Source of the DNA: GCA-2715965 sp047608975
GTDB taxonomy: Bacteria; Verrucomicrobiota; Verrucomicrobiia; Limisphaerales; JAYPXF01
Direction: 5' to 3'
DNA length: 55,152 nucleotides
Assembly (NCBI GenBank): GCA_047608975.1
Contig: JBLFYM010000020.1
Coordinates: 1-55,152, forward strand
A model generated the notes under the pieces. It ran no database searches and was not told the origin of the DNA. It saw only the letters and a list, made by a program, of their open reading frames with translations. Positions 17,190 through 27,088 of the stretch are shown one piece after another (position 1 is the first letter of the stretch; each line of letters opens with the position of its first letter). A program made the translations under genes and the position numbers.

Positions 17190-20135
17190 ATGTCCACGGT
17201 TCGAATTCTATTTGCCATCGCTGTCCTAATCGCCAGCCCAAAAGGGCGTTCACTCGCCGCCGATCCCCGACCGGACGCGGGCGAACTTCCCCGACTTACA
17301 GCTCTTTCACCCAAGGACGCGCTCAAGTCGTTTCGTGTCCGCGAAGGTTTCCGCATGCAAACGGTTGCCGCCGAACCACTCGTGGCGGATCCGATGGCGA
17401 TGACCTTTGATGCACAGGGACGAATGTATGTGGTGGAACTTCACGGCTATCCTGAAAAACGATTGGAACGCCTCGGCAAGATCAAACGCCTTACGGACAC
17501 CGACGGCGACGGGGTCTTCGATCGCAGCACCGTGTTTGCGGAGAACCTCGGTTGGCCATCCGCAATCATCTGCTATGACGGTGGCGTCTTCGTGGGCTGC
17601 ACGCCGGATATCTGGTTCATGCGCGACAACGACGGAGATGGAGAGGCGGACGAGAAGAAAGTCGTCTTCACGGGTTTCAGCCCTGGAACGCCCCGCGAAA
17701 TCGCACCCCGACTCTTCAACAGTTTCCGCTGGGGTTTCGACAATCGGATCTACGCCGCATCCTCCATGAACGGCGGCATCGTTCGGCGCCCGGATCAGCC
17801 CGAGAAGGACACGAGTGATCTGCGGCGTCACGATTTTTCCTTCGATCCCCGAACCTTCGATCTGCGGAAGGAAAGCGGCACTGCCCAGCACGGACTGACC
17901 TTCAATCGTCGCGGCCACAAGTTCACCTGTCGGAACAGCAACCACATCATCACGATGCTGTATGACTGGCGCTACGCGGACAGGAATCCCCACTACACAA
18001 TGCCGAATTGGAAACTCGACATCGGCAAGGAGGGTCGTTCCGCCAAGATCTTTCGTATCAGCCCCGATGAACCCTGGCGCGTACTCAGAACCCGTTGGCG
18101 GACGGACGGTCTTATCGCTGGATCAGCGGAAGGTGGCAAACCCTTCGGATTTTTCACGTCGGCCACCGGAGTGACCGTCTATCACGGCAACGCCTTTCCT
18201 AAAGACTTTCTTGGGTGCGCATTCATCGGGGCACCGGCGAACAACCTGGTGCATCGCAAAGTGTTTGACCATGACACGGTGCAACCGCTCGCTCGCCGCG
18301 CATCCGATGAACTGAATCGCGAGTTCATCGCCTCCACCGACAATTGGTTTCGTCCTGTTCAATTCGCAAACGCGCCGGACGGCACCCTCTACATCGCCGA
18401 TCTGTACCGCGAACTGATCGAGGTCGCGCACGCGATTCCGGAATCGATCAAAGCTCATCTGAATATCTACAGCGGCACAGACCGGGGAAGAATCTACCGG
18501 GTCGTGCCCCACGGATTCCAACAACCGAAGTCGCCGGACTTTCGGAATGCAACGGTTCAACAGCTGGTTGCAACCCTGGCGCACCCAAACGGCTGGCACC
18601 GCGATACGGCATCACGACTCCTTTTCGAACGCAACGATGCGCAGACCGTGCCGCTGCTCAACGCCGCTTTGGAGCAATCCGGCGAGTTCGCCGGCCGCAT
18701 CCGAGCTCTCTACCTGCTGCGTCATTTCAAATCGCTGAGCCAGGTCCATCTCTTGACGGCCATGAACGACCGCGCACCTGGAGTGCGGGAGCATGCCCTC
18801 AAACTTGGCGAGGAGGCGCTCAACAAAGGAACCGGCAATCCGGCGCTCTGGTCGCGGTTCAACGCACTGGTTGCGGATCCGGATCCCCGGGTGCGATTTC
18901 AATTGGCACTAAGCCTCGGCGAATCCCTCTCACCCACGCGCATCGGAATACTGGCTCAACTCGCACTGAACGAATCTGATCCGTGGATCCACGCGGCAAT
19001 CCTGAGTTCCTTAAAAACGGGCGCAGTTGAACTTTTCCAAGAATTGAGTGCCAACAAGCAGCCGGCGAATGAGGCATTCCTCAGGGACCTGATCCAATTG
19101 ATCGGCGCTTCCAAATCAGGGGTCTCCAAAGCGATCAACCAAATCGTTCAAGACCTCGATACAGATCGTGCTCTCGTCCACACGGCCGCACTTGGTGCCG
19201 GTCTTCGCCGAAGCCGAAGCTCCCTGCGAGCCGCCGATTCAGGCAACCGCCTGAAACCAGTGTTCGACCGCGCACTCAAACTCGCCGGCGGAACGAGACA
19301 GAAGGCGCCCGGTCGGATCGACGCGGTCAAGTGCCTGGCTTATGCAAGGTTCGAAACCGTCGGTCCGACACTCATCGGCCTGATCAATATCAGTGAGCCT
19401 GAACCTCTTCAGCTGGCGGCGCTGAATTCTCTGGATGAGTTTTCCGGGGCAAGTATTCCCCTTACGCTTATCGAGCGTTGGTCCGTTCTCACGCCCGCTC
19501 TGCGAGCCCGAGCCATGCGTCTGTTTTTGCGTCGCTCCGCTTTCACCATGATTCTGTTGCGCGCTATCGAACGCGGACAGATCAGCAGCCAGGATATTCC
19601 CGCCACCCGGATCCGATACCTGCGAAGCCATGCGAACCAAGAGGTTCGTGCCCAGGCAGAAACGATTTTGGGCAAAAAGACTACGACGCCCCGCGCCCAG
19701 GTAATCACGCAGTTCATGACCGCCCTGAATCGCAACGGAAGGCCAGATGACGGAGCAAAGATATTCACCGCCCGCTGTGCCACCTGCCATCGCTTCAAGG
19801 GGCAGGGTCACGTGTTGGGTCCGGATCTCGAAACAACCCGCAGCTGGAGTGGCGAGGAGCTTTTGACCCACATCCTCGACCCCAATCGCAAGGTCGAACC
19901 CAATCAGCGCGCGTATGCCATCGAAACGAAGAGCGGCGAAAGTTATCTCGGCCTGATCGCCTCCGAATCGTCAGGGGCCGTCGCGCTCAGGATGCCGCTC
20001 GGAATCACGACGAGCATTCCCCGGGCGAATATCAGATCGCTCAGGAGTCAGGGCGTATCACTTATGCCTGAAGGCCTTGAGTTTGAACTGAGTGCGCAAG
20101 GGATGGCCGACTTGATCGCCTTCCTGAAAAAGTGA
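17190..20135 (+). CDS. PVC-type haem-binding protein: membrane-bound dehydrogenase propeller, HEAT repeats, cytochrome c
   Basis: A 981-residue secreted protein with a signal peptide (RILFAIAVLIASPKG). About residues 45-430 form the membrane-bound-dehydrogenase beta-propeller (FRVREGFRMQTVAAEPLVAD, DTDGDGVFDRST, DNDGDGEADEKK, GTLYIADLYRELIE); about 450-820 are HEAT-like helical repeats; the C-terminus is a cytochrome c domain with the haem motif CATCH (Cys863, Cys866, His867) followed by GHVLGPDLE and a later Met that can be the axial ligand. The family is characteristic of Planctomycetes and Verrucomicrobia, probably a periplasmic sugar or polyol dehydrogenase passing electrons to the haem; biochemical proof is scarce. 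Next to an amidohydrolase and among sulfatases, a role in carbohydrate oxidation is inferred. Confidence 0.93.
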   Translation: MSTVRILFAIAVLIASPKGRSLAADPRPDAGELPRLTALSPKDALKSFRVREGFRMQTVAAEPLVADPMAMTFDAQGRMYVVELHGYPEKRLERLGKIKRLTDTDGDGVFDRSTVFAENLGWPSAIICYDGGVFVGCTPDIWFMRDNDGDGEADEKKVVFTGFSPGTPREIAPRLFNSFRWGFDNRIYAASSMNGGIVRRPDQPEKDTSDLRRHDFSFDPRTFDLRKESGTAQHGLTFNRRGHKFTCRNSNHIITMLYDWRYADRNPHYTMPNWKLDIGKEGRSAKIFRISPDEPWRVLRTRWRTDGLIAGSAEGGKPFGFFTSATGVTVYHGNAFPKDFLGCAFIGAPANNLVHRKVFDHDTVQPLARRASDELNREFIASTDNWFRPVQFANAPDGTLYIADLYRELIEVAHAIPESIKAHLNIYSGTDRGRIYRVVPHGFQQPKSPDFRNATVQQLVATLAHPNGWHRDTASRLLFERNDAQTVPLLNAALEQSGEFAGRIRALYLLRHFKSLSQVHLLTAMNDRAPGVREHALKLGEEALNKGTGNPALWSRFNALVADPDPRVRFQLALSLGESLSPTRIGILAQLALNESDPWIHAAILSSLKTGAVELFQELSANKQPANEAFLRDLIQLIGASKSGVSKAINQIVQDLDTDRALVHTAALGAGLRRSRSSLRAADSGNRLKPVFDRALKLAGGTRQKAPGRIDAVKCLAYARFETVGPTLIGLINISEPEPLQLAALNSLDEFSGASIPLTLIERWSVLTPALRARAMRLFLRRSAFTMILLRAIERGQISSQDIPATRIRYLRSHANQEVRAQAETILGKKTTTPRAQVITQFMTALNRNGRPDDGAKIFTARCATCHRFKGQGHVLGPDLETTRSWSGEELLTHILDPNRKVEPNQRAYAIETKSGESYLGLIASESSGAVALRMPLGITTSIPRANIRSLRSQGVSLMPEGLEFELSAQGMADLIAFLKK

Positions 20136-20158
20136 GCTGACTCGCCCGAGATTCGATC

Positions 20159-21862
20159 TCAGGGTTTGCGCCAGTCCAGGACCTTCAGGCGCACTGAAGC
20201 ATCCCCTCGGTACTCGTTGATCTCGGGGACACAGGCCAGATCAAAGGTTCCGGTCGGCAACGGTTTGTCACCCGAGTTCCACCAGATGGCATCGACGCGT
20301 TCGGGTCCGTTGCTCAGCTTGAGGATGCGATGCTGTTTCGATTTCCCGATCGTGCGGGGCGGCTGATGCATGAACACGTCGCGCACGATCACCTGAACCG
20401 ACGGATTACCCTGGCCAAATGGTTCCATGCGCGCGAGCTCCCGCGTGGCTTCAAAACCGATCTCGTTGAGATCCACCTCGGCGTCCAGGCGTAGCGGTGG
20501 AAGAAGATCTTCTGCCTTGATTTCTCGACGCGCGATTTCGTTGAGGCGTACGCGAAATTCATCCACCCGTTCGGGCCGGATACTGACTCCGGCAGCCATC
20601 GCATGTCCTCCATGGCGCAGAAGCAGGTCGTCACATTCGCGTAACGCGGCGGCGAGATCGAAGCCTTCCACACTGCGTCCGGAGCCCCGCCACTCATCAC
20701 CTTCGCCACCGAGAATAAAGGTCGGACGATAGAACTCGCGGAGTACACGAGAGGCGACGATTCCAACCACCCCAATATGCCAAAGTGGTTCACCCTGCAC
20801 GATGGCAAAGTCCTTATCCGGATCAAAACGGTTGCGCAGATCACCCATCACCTGATCCACAATTCCTCGCTCGATCTGCTGACGTTCCTGATTCCGCGAA
20901 TCCAATTCGCGGGCAATCCCGGCGGCTTCTGCTCCATCGGTGGAGGTAAGAAGATTCAATGCATCCATCGCCGTTTCCAGCCGACCGGCCGCGTTCAGTC
21001 GGGGGCCCAACTGAAACCCGACCTCATAAACACCGACCGGACTATTGCACTGCGCAACGTCCTTCAACGCCTTCAACCCGAGCCGGGTAGTGCCGGATAG
21101 ACGCGGCAACCCGCCGGTGGTCAAAATTCGGTTCTCATCGCGCAAGGGAACGATGTCCGCGATGGTCCCCATCGCTACGAGGTCCAAGAGTTCGCGAATG
21201 TCGCAGTCCGCGGCGGCGGATTCGCCGAGTTCACGTCCACGTTTCACTAGCGCGTGGGCCAATTTGAACGCCAGCCCGGCCGAGCAAAGCTCTTGGAAGC
21301 GATCACCGAGCTGTGGATTGACCAGCGCGCTAGCATCGGGTGCCGGGTCTGAAACCTGATGGTGATCGAGCACTATCGTGTCAATCCCCTGCTCCTTCAG
21401 CAGTTGAATACTTTCGACCGCCGTGGACCCACAATCGACCGCCAAGAGCAGCCGGGGAGAGTGTTTTGCGACGCAGTTCTCAACCGCTTCCCGACTCAGT
21501 CCGTAACCTTCTTCGAAACGATGCGGCAGATAGGAATTCACCCGCCAACCGAGCCGACCGAGGATCTCAAGCATCAACGTGGTGGAGGTGACTCCATCCA
21601 CATCATAGTCGCCGAAGACGACCACAAGTTCATCCCGCTCCCGAGCCTGATGCAGACGCCCCACCGCCGCTTCCATGTTCGGAAGCAAAAACGGATCGGC
21701 CAGATTCTTTAGTTTGGGATGAAGGAAGGTCTCAATCGCGTGAGGTTCGGAGTGACCGCGATTCACCAGACATTGGGCCAGCAATCGTGAGACACCAAAT
21801 TGGGTGGCGAGTTTTTCCGTCAGCAGCGGTTGGGCTGGTGCCAGATTCCATCGATACTTCAC
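20159..21862 (-). CDS. recJ: Single-stranded-DNA-specific exonuclease RecJ
   Basis: 5'-3' single-strand exonuclease of recombination and mismatch repair, 567 residues, the usual length. The DHH domain is seen as VVFGDYDVDGVTSTTL, LLLAVDCGSTAVES and TIVLDHHQVSD; GPRLNAAGRL and the DHHA1 segment VVGIVASRVLREFYRPTF with GSGRSVEGFDL follow; the OB-like C-terminal domain ends at VRLKVLDW. The start codon is GTG at 21862, giving KYRWNLAPAQPLLTEKLA, and overlaps the terC-like stop by four bases (GTGA), so it is translationally coupled to that gene. It ends a leftward run that begins at lepB. Confidence 0.97.
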   Translation of the reverse strand: MKYRWNLAPAQPLLTEKLATQFGVSRLLAQCLVNRGHSEPHAIETFLHPKLKNLADPFLLPNMEAAVGRLHQARERDELVVVFGDYDVDGVTSTTLMLEILGRLGWRVNSYLPHRFEEGYGLSREAVENCVAKHSPRLLLAVDCGSTAVESIQLLKEQGIDTIVLDHHQVSDPAPDASALVNPQLGDRFQELCSAGLAFKLAHALVKRGRELGESAAADCDIRELLDLVAMGTIADIVPLRDENRILTTGGLPRLSGTTRLGLKALKDVAQCNSPVGVYEVGFQLGPRLNAAGRLETAMDALNLLTSTDGAEAAGIARELDSRNQERQQIERGIVDQVMGDLRNRFDPDKDFAIVQGEPLWHIGVVGIVASRVLREFYRPTFILGGEGDEWRGSGRSVEGFDLAAALRECDDLLLRHGGHAMAAGVSIRPERVDEFRVRLNEIARREIKAEDLLPPLRLDAEVDLNEIGFEATRELARMEPFGQGNPSVQVIVRDVFMHQPPRTIGKSKQHRILKLSNGPERVDAIWWNSGDKPLPTGTFDLACVPEINEYRGDASVRLKVLDWRKP

Positions 21863-22863
21863 GATTCGCTCTTCTCGGAGGTCTCGCCCACCCCCTCTTC
21901 GCCTGGCTCCGGATCATCGGACTCATGGTACAGATCCGCGTCTGGATGCTTCCGCGCGGTTCCAATGGAGACAATAATCGAAGTGAGGATGATGCCGGCC
22001 ACGATGTAGAGACTGGCGATCACAGAAATACGGTAGTCAACCATTTCACCCAACATCTTGCCGCCGATAAATACCAGCACCAGCGAGAGTCCGAATTTCA
22101 GGTAGCGGAAGTAGTCGATGGCGTTCGCGAGTACGAAGTAGAGCGACCGCAGACCGAGAATCGCGAATACGTTCGAGGTGAAAATGATGAACTCCTTCTG
22201 AGTGACAGCGAAGATTGCGGGAATCGAGTCCAGGGCAAACACCAGATCGGTCGTCTCGATCATCACCAGCACGATGGCAAGCGGCGTCAGGGCGCGCTTC
22301 CCATTCATCGTCGTCACAAAATTCTGGCCTTCGAAGTCATTCGTAACCGGGAAGAGCTTGCGAGCCAATTTGACCACCGGATTCTTCTCTGGTTCCACAC
22401 CGTCATCCTCGGATTGAAGCAACATCTTGACGCCGGAATACACCAGAAACAGACCGAAAAAATACAGTACCCAGTGGAACTCCCGAATCAGCGCGGCACC
22501 GGCAACGATCATCACCCCGCGCATCACCAACGCCCCCATGATCCCCCAGAAGAGAACGCGATGCTGGAGATGGCTGGGAACGCGGAAGTACGAGAAGATC
22601 AGCGCGATAACAAACACGTTATCCATCGAGAGCGAGAGCTCGATGATGTAACCAGTGACGAACTCCGTGCCCTCGGTAAAACCGCGATAGACCGCGATGT
22701 AACTGCCAAAGAGGAGTGCCAACGACGCCCAAAGCCCCGACCAGGCCAAGGCCTCGCGAAAGTTCACCTTGCGCGCTTTGCGGTGGAACACGCCCAAGTC
22801 GAGCGCGAGAAAGAAGAGCACGGCACCAATAAAACAGATCCAGTGCATGGGCGTAATCGCCAT
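21859..22863 (-). CDS. TerC-family integral membrane protein
   Basis: Polytopic inner-membrane protein of the TerC/Alx family, linked to tellurite resistance and to manganese homeostasis or metal loading of exported proteins. Hydrophobic helices are visible throughout; conserved landmarks are ALDLGVFHRKAR, YIIELSLSMDNVFVIALIFSYF cut at SLSMDNVF (acidic intramembrane motif), and TTDLVFALDSIPAIFAVTQ with the second Asp motif. ATG 22863 is chosen because GGAAGG lies about 10 bases before it; an ATG at 22902 would add 13 residues and has no ribosome site. The tail is acidic (DPEPGEEGVGE). It sits 85 bases after secDF and overlaps recJ by four bases, in the same direction. Confidence 0.92.
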   Translation of the reverse strand: MAITPMHWICFIGAVLFFLALDLGVFHRKARKVNFREALAWSGLWASLALLFGSYIAVYRGFTEGTEFVTGYIIELSLSMDNVFVIALIFSYFRVPSHLQHRVLFWGIMGALVMRGVMIVAGAALIREFHWVLYFFGLFLVYSGVKMLLQSEDDGVEPEKNPVVKLARKLFPVTNDFEGQNFVTTMNGKRALTPLAIVLVMIETTDLVFALDSIPAIFAVTQKEFIIFTSNVFAILGLRSLYFVLANAIDYFRYLKFGLSLVLVFIGGKMLGEMVDYRISVIASLYIVAGIILTSIIVSIGTARKHPDADLYHESDDPEPGEEGVGETSEKSES

Positions 22864-22948
22864 ATGCTGAATCCCTTCCACGACGTTGGTCGGTGCATCC
22901 ATTCGGTGTTGGGTTCGACACGTTGCGCGGGATTCAATCCCGCCGCGC

Positions 22949-25471
22949 TCAGACTGTCGCGGCCGCAGCCTCGTCAGCCGCAACCTGCGGATTGCTCATC
23001 TTCGGGCGTTCGCCCTTGTGCCACCAAAGCACAATGGCACTCGCAACATAAATACTGGAATAGGTTCCGACCACGACACCGATCAGGAGCGTGAGCGCGA
23101 AATCATGAATGACGCCGCCGCCGAACAACCAGAGCGAGAAAACCGCAAACAGCGTGGTCCCCGAGGTGATCACCGTGCGGGACAGGGTCTGATTGATCGC
23201 CTTGTTGATGATCTGAAGGAACGTTCCCTTGATTCCCAATTTCAGATCCTCACGAATACGATCGAAAATGACGATCGTGTCATTGATGGAGAAACCGATG
23301 ATCGTCAGCAAGGCCGCCACAATCGGCGCACTCAGCTGACCGCCGAGCAGGATGAACAGCCCCAAGGTGACGAGGAAATCGTGCAGGACTGCGATCACGG
23401 CCGCGACTGAGAACGAGAATTCGAAGCGGACACCGACGTAGAACAGAATTCCGAACAACGCGAGAACCACCGAGAAGAACGCGGATGAAAGGATCTCCTT
23501 CCCGATCACGGCGCCCACCTGACGTTTTGAAAGTTCCTTGAACCCAGAATCTCCGAAATTGGCAGTCAGGGCTTCCGATACAGCAGTCCCAGCGCCACTG
23601 GGAGTGGTGATACGGAGACGCTCGCCGCCAGAATCACCCAAGTTCTTCTGATATTGGATCATCACATCAGACCCAATCGCCTCACCGGCGTCGCCAAACT
23701 TGACGGCTTCGATCACGGGACGCAGCTCTTTGATATCTACCTTCCTTTCAAAGGCGAGCGTAAGTGCATCACCACCGACGAAGTCCACGCCGAGTGCCTG
23801 CTTGCCTTTCACACCGATCCCCAGACCAACGCCCAACACCAGGATAATTCCCGAAACGATCGCGGCTGGTTTGGCATAGTTGAGGAACTGGATTTTCGTA
23901 CCGTCAACAATCGACAACATTTTCACCTGCTTGATCATCCCGCGCTCGATCAGGAAGTCGAAGCACAGCCGCGTGACAATCAGGGCGGTGAACATCGAAG
24001 CGCAGATACCAATCGTCAGCGTGACACCAAAACCTTTGACCGGTCCCGTTCCCAGATAGATCAGGATGATCGAGGCAATCAGCGTGGTGACATTCGAATC
24101 GAAAATGGTCCCCCAAGCTTTGTCATAGCCGGAGTTCACTGCGCCACGCAGAGATTTACCCAGTTTGAGTTCCTCGCGGATGCGTTCATAGATCAGCACG
24201 TTGGCATCCACTGCCATGCCGATGGTCAGCACGATACCGGCGATACCCGGGAGGGTGAAGGTTGCTCCCAGCGAGCACATGACACCGAGCAGCAATACCA
24301 GATTGAGTCCCAACGCGATGTTCGCCAGCACACCAGCCACGAGGTAGTAGCAGAGCATGAAAATCGCCACCGTGATAATCCCGATCAGAGCGGCATTCTT
24401 ACCGCTGCGGACTGAGTCTTTCCCTAGCAGTGGATCCACTTCCTCGATGTCGAGGAGCGTGACCGGTGTCTCCAAGGGATTCTCCAAAACTTGGGCAAGG
24501 TCACTGGCTTCCTTGTAGGTGAAATCTCCTTCAATGATGCCACTGCCCCTAATCTCGCCGTTAATGTTGGGAGCCGATTTCAATTCACCATCGAGGACAA
24601 TGGCAAGTCGGTTCCCGATGTTGTTACGTGTGACTTCGCCAAATAACTGCGCGCCTTCCGTATTCAGGGCGAACGCGATGTGCGGCTGCATGGTGAGCAC
24701 ATTTTTGTCGACGTAAGCCTGAGTAATGTATTTGCCGGTCAGTTCGGCTCGGCGGCGCACCAGCATTTCTTCAATCCGGGTTGTGCCGTCTTCCTGCTTT
24801 TGCGAAAGCTTGAGGGTTTCATACCCGGGAGCCATCAGGCCCTGTTCCACATGGGATGCGCTTTGGGGATGAACAATCCTGAACTCAAGAAACGCAGGTT
24901 GGGTCAGTTTTTCAATGACGCCCTTGCGTTCACTGCTGTTCAGGCCGGGCATCTGGATGATGATGCGATCCGTTCCTTCCGCTCGGATGATCGGTTCAGC
25001 CACGCCAAACTTATCCACCCGGGCGCGGAGCACGGTGATCGCCTGCTCTTGGAGAGCAGCCGTGTCGGAAACGTTCTCAACCTTGGATTTATCGAGTCCG
25101 ACAATAAATGAGGAACCGCCCCGCAGGTCCAACCCCTCGCGAAACTTTCCGGCGGCTGCCCGCTGCACGCGACTAAGGATCGCCTGATTCGGATCGAGCT
25201 GCCCCTTGACACTGAAATTGAAATAGTTTGTCAGATAGTTTGTCCCCACAGCATCCGCGAGACATCGATACTCCCGCGGCGGATCATTTGTATCGTTGGC
25301 AAAATTCTGTTTGGCCTGCTCGACAATCCCATTGAATGCAGCGTCGCGTTTGATGGCCTGCTCTTGGAAGACCAGGATCACGCTACGATCCTGCATAGGG
25401 ATCATTTCAAAAATGGCCCACGCGGCCACGAACAGGACGACAATCGTTCTGAAAGTATTATTTCGTTTCAT
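22949..25471 (-). CDS. secDF: Protein-export membrane protein SecD-SecF fusion
   Basis: Proton-driven partner of the SecYEG channel that completes translocation. This single 840-residue chain carries both halves. SecD: N-terminal helix (RTIVVLFVAAWAIF), P1 periplasmic domain with REGLDLRGGSSFIVGLD, then TM4 GIVLTIGMAVDANVLIYERI. SecF begins near residue 520 (IQFLNYAKPAAIVSGIILVL), with VDFVGGDALTLAF and the equivalent motif FSINDTIVIFDRIREDL. Fused SecDF occurs in many Bacteroidetes, Firmicutes and PVC bacteria. The C-terminus is Ala-rich and ends in the cytoplasm. It follows yajC by 40 bases, forming the common yajC-secDF export operon. Confidence 0.97.
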   Translation of the reverse strand: MKRNNTFRTIVVLFVAAWAIFEMIPMQDRSVILVFQEQAIKRDAAFNGIVEQAKQNFANDTNDPPREYRCLADAVGTNYLTNYFNFSVKGQLDPNQAILSRVQRAAAGKFREGLDLRGGSSFIVGLDKSKVENVSDTAALQEQAITVLRARVDKFGVAEPIIRAEGTDRIIIQMPGLNSSERKGVIEKLTQPAFLEFRIVHPQSASHVEQGLMAPGYETLKLSQKQEDGTTRIEEMLVRRRAELTGKYITQAYVDKNVLTMQPHIAFALNTEGAQLFGEVTRNNIGNRLAIVLDGELKSAPNINGEIRGSGIIEGDFTYKEASDLAQVLENPLETPVTLLDIEEVDPLLGKDSVRSGKNAALIGIITVAIFMLCYYLVAGVLANIALGLNLVLLLGVMCSLGATFTLPGIAGIVLTIGMAVDANVLIYERIREELKLGKSLRGAVNSGYDKAWGTIFDSNVTTLIASIILIYLGTGPVKGFGVTLTIGICASMFTALIVTRLCFDFLIERGMIKQVKMLSIVDGTKIQFLNYAKPAAIVSGIILVLGVGLGIGVKGKQALGVDFVGGDALTLAFERKVDIKELRPVIEAVKFGDAGEAIGSDVMIQYQKNLGDSGGERLRITTPSGAGTAVSEALTANFGDSGFKELSKRQVGAVIGKEILSSAFFSVVLALFGILFYVGVRFEFSFSVAAVIAVLHDFLVTLGLFILLGGQLSAPIVAALLTIIGFSINDTIVIFDRIREDLKLGIKGTFLQIINKAINQTLSRTVITSGTTLFAVFSLWLFGGGVIHDFALTLLIGVVVGTYSSIYVASAIVLWWHKGERPKMSNPQVAADEAAAATV

Positions 25472-25511
25472 GCTGGAACTTTACCTCTACGGAAATCTGC
25501 GGTTGCGGGGG

Positions 25512-25835
25512 TCAGGGTTTGGCCTTCTGAGTCACGCTCGTTTTGAGAACTTCGAGCTTGGTCTCATCGGATCGAATCATGACCGTATTGTCGCGGACGG
25601 TGATCACCGTGCCGACAATGCCGCCATTCGTGTAAATCTCATCCCCTTTTTGAAGCGTTTTGCGCATCTTCTCGCGCTGTTTCTCCTGCTTCATCTGCGG
25701 ACGCAGCAGAATGAACCAGAAAACAAAAATCATCACCAGCAACGGGACCATGCTCACCCAAAACGGGGGCTGATCGGCACCTTCTTTGGCCGGACCGGAC
25801 AATGCCAGCAAAACGTAAAAATTCCCAAAAAACAT
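25512..25835 (-). CDS. yajC: Preprotein translocase subunit YajC
   Basis: Small single-pass accessory of SecDF. A transmembrane helix (VSMVPLLVMIFVFWFILLRP) is followed by the family motif RPQMKQEKQREKMRKTLQKG and DEIYTNGGIVGTV. ATG 25835 is used (107 residues); a TTG two codons upstream (25841) is the alternative and neither has a clear ribosome site. The N-terminal segment before the helix is somewhat longer than in E. coli YajC. Directly upstream of secDF on the same strand. Confidence 0.95.
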   Translation of the reverse strand: MFFGNFYVLLALSGPAKEGADQPPFWVSMVPLLVMIFVFWFILLRPQMKQEKQREKMRKTLQKGDEIYTNGGIVGTVITVRDNTVMIRSDETKLEVLKTSVTQKAKP

Positions 25836-26088
25836 ATGCAAAATAGAGCCGGAGAAAATACGGAGGACGCTCCTTTTGGCAAGCGAAACCTTTGGCTAAT
25901 TCAGCGCCACCCCCTCAAAACGAGTCACTAACCGTCGTCACGACGACCGCAGCCCCGCGGATCAGCCCGGGTAAAATTGAGCAATGATGGCGAGGGTTGC
26001 GAATCTGCGAAGGACCTAAGAGCAGTGTTTCAGCCGTTCTTAACCCTTGGCAGCACGTCGGCTGAGGAGCAGCGTGAATCTCAGATTC

Positions 26089-26832
26089 TCACTTCAGCTC
26101 GGTAAAAAAGCGCTCCCAGCGCGGAGACCACGCGTTATCGCGATCGAAGGAAAGCACCACCGAAGTGGCCTGGCCGACAATATGATCCTCAGGAACAAAT
26201 CCGAAATACCGGGAGTCACTGCTCATATCTCGATTGTCGCCGAGCATCAGATAGTGCCCTTCCGGAACTTGCACCGGGGCGAAGGTGTGATGCGCCTTCG
26301 TTCTCGGGGTGGCCATTACCAGGTGTTCCGCTCCAAGGATGGTTTCAACCGCAAACCGGCGGCGCAGGTTTTGCTTGTTTGGCGGTTGCGGGGCCTCCCC
26401 GGTTTCCACCCGCCGATACGTCGCGCTTTCTCCGTTGATGAGAAGCGAATTGTGGGCCATCCCCACCTTATCCCCCGGCAGGCCGATGACGCGTTTGATC
26501 ATGCGCGTGCCATCTTGGGGCGAAAAGAAAACCACCACATCTCCCCGTCGCGGAGAATCCCAGGTGGCAATCTGAAGCCGGGAGAATGGAATCTTCAGAT
26601 CGTAGGCGAGCTTGTTCACCCACACGCGGTCGCCTTCGAAGATCGCCGGATTCATCGAACCGGTCGGAACGTCATTCCAATCGGCAACGGTGGACCGGAC
26701 GATACACATGACGACGAAGAAAATCAGTAGCGGGCGTCCCCATTCCCGCCAAACCTGCTCCGGGGTTCGGGGTGCCTTTTTCTTTTGCTCCGGTTTCGCT
26801 TCCGGGGGCACTGGTTCTTCCGGCTCGTCCAT
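26089..26832 (-). CDS. lepB: Signal peptidase I
   Basis: Membrane serine protease that removes signal peptides from exported proteins. The start at 26832 gives 247 residues: a Pro/Lys/Glu-rich cytoplasmic tail, one helix (RPLLIFFVVMCIVRSTV), then box B VPTGSMNPAIFEGDRV with catalytic Ser59, box D RMIKRVIGLPGD with the Lys113 general base, and box E LGDNRDMSSDSRYFG. The frame is open upstream to 27009 but that extension has no family character. It lies 253 bases before yajC on the same strand; with secDF and yajC it makes an export-related cluster, which fits the many secreted enzymes coded nearby. Confidence 0.95.
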   Translation of the reverse strand: MDEPEEPVPPEAKPEQKKKAPRTPEQVWREWGRPLLIFFVVMCIVRSTVADWNDVPTGSMNPAIFEGDRVWVNKLAYDLKIPFSRLQIATWDSPRRGDVVVFFSPQDGTRMIKRVIGLPGDKVGMAHNSLLINGESATYRRVETGEAPQPPNKQNLRRRFAVETILGAEHLVMATPRTKAHHTFAPVQVPEGHYLMLGDNRDMSSDSRYFGFVPEDHIVGQATSVVLSFDRDNAWSPRWERFFTELK

Positions 26833-27088
26833 GTGGTGTAGTTGGAGAGTTGATAACGGTAAACGTTCAATGTCACGCGCGAACGATGCGGACCATTGCT
26901 CGAAAATCCACCGGATCTGAGTAATCTGGCACACAAATTGTGCAGCAAAGTGCGGGCCATCGTAAGCGGCTGAACTGAAATTATAACAAGTATTTTCGGG
27001 CCCGATCACTTGCGGAGAATCAGTGCGTATGATTATGTCTTAGCTTGTATGGTCGGAGCATCTCCGATCTGAACCAGAGTCTGAACAA

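Noticed and set aside
21787..23094. 435-codon rightward frame opposite recJ and the terC-like gene
   Set aside because: It is the antisense of two certain genes; the translation is rich in His, Arg, Asp and Gln without domains, a typical shadow of membrane-protein coding sequence.
23654..24415. 253-codon rightward frame inside secDF
   Set aside because: Antisense shadow of a well-conserved SecDF region; no recognisable motif.
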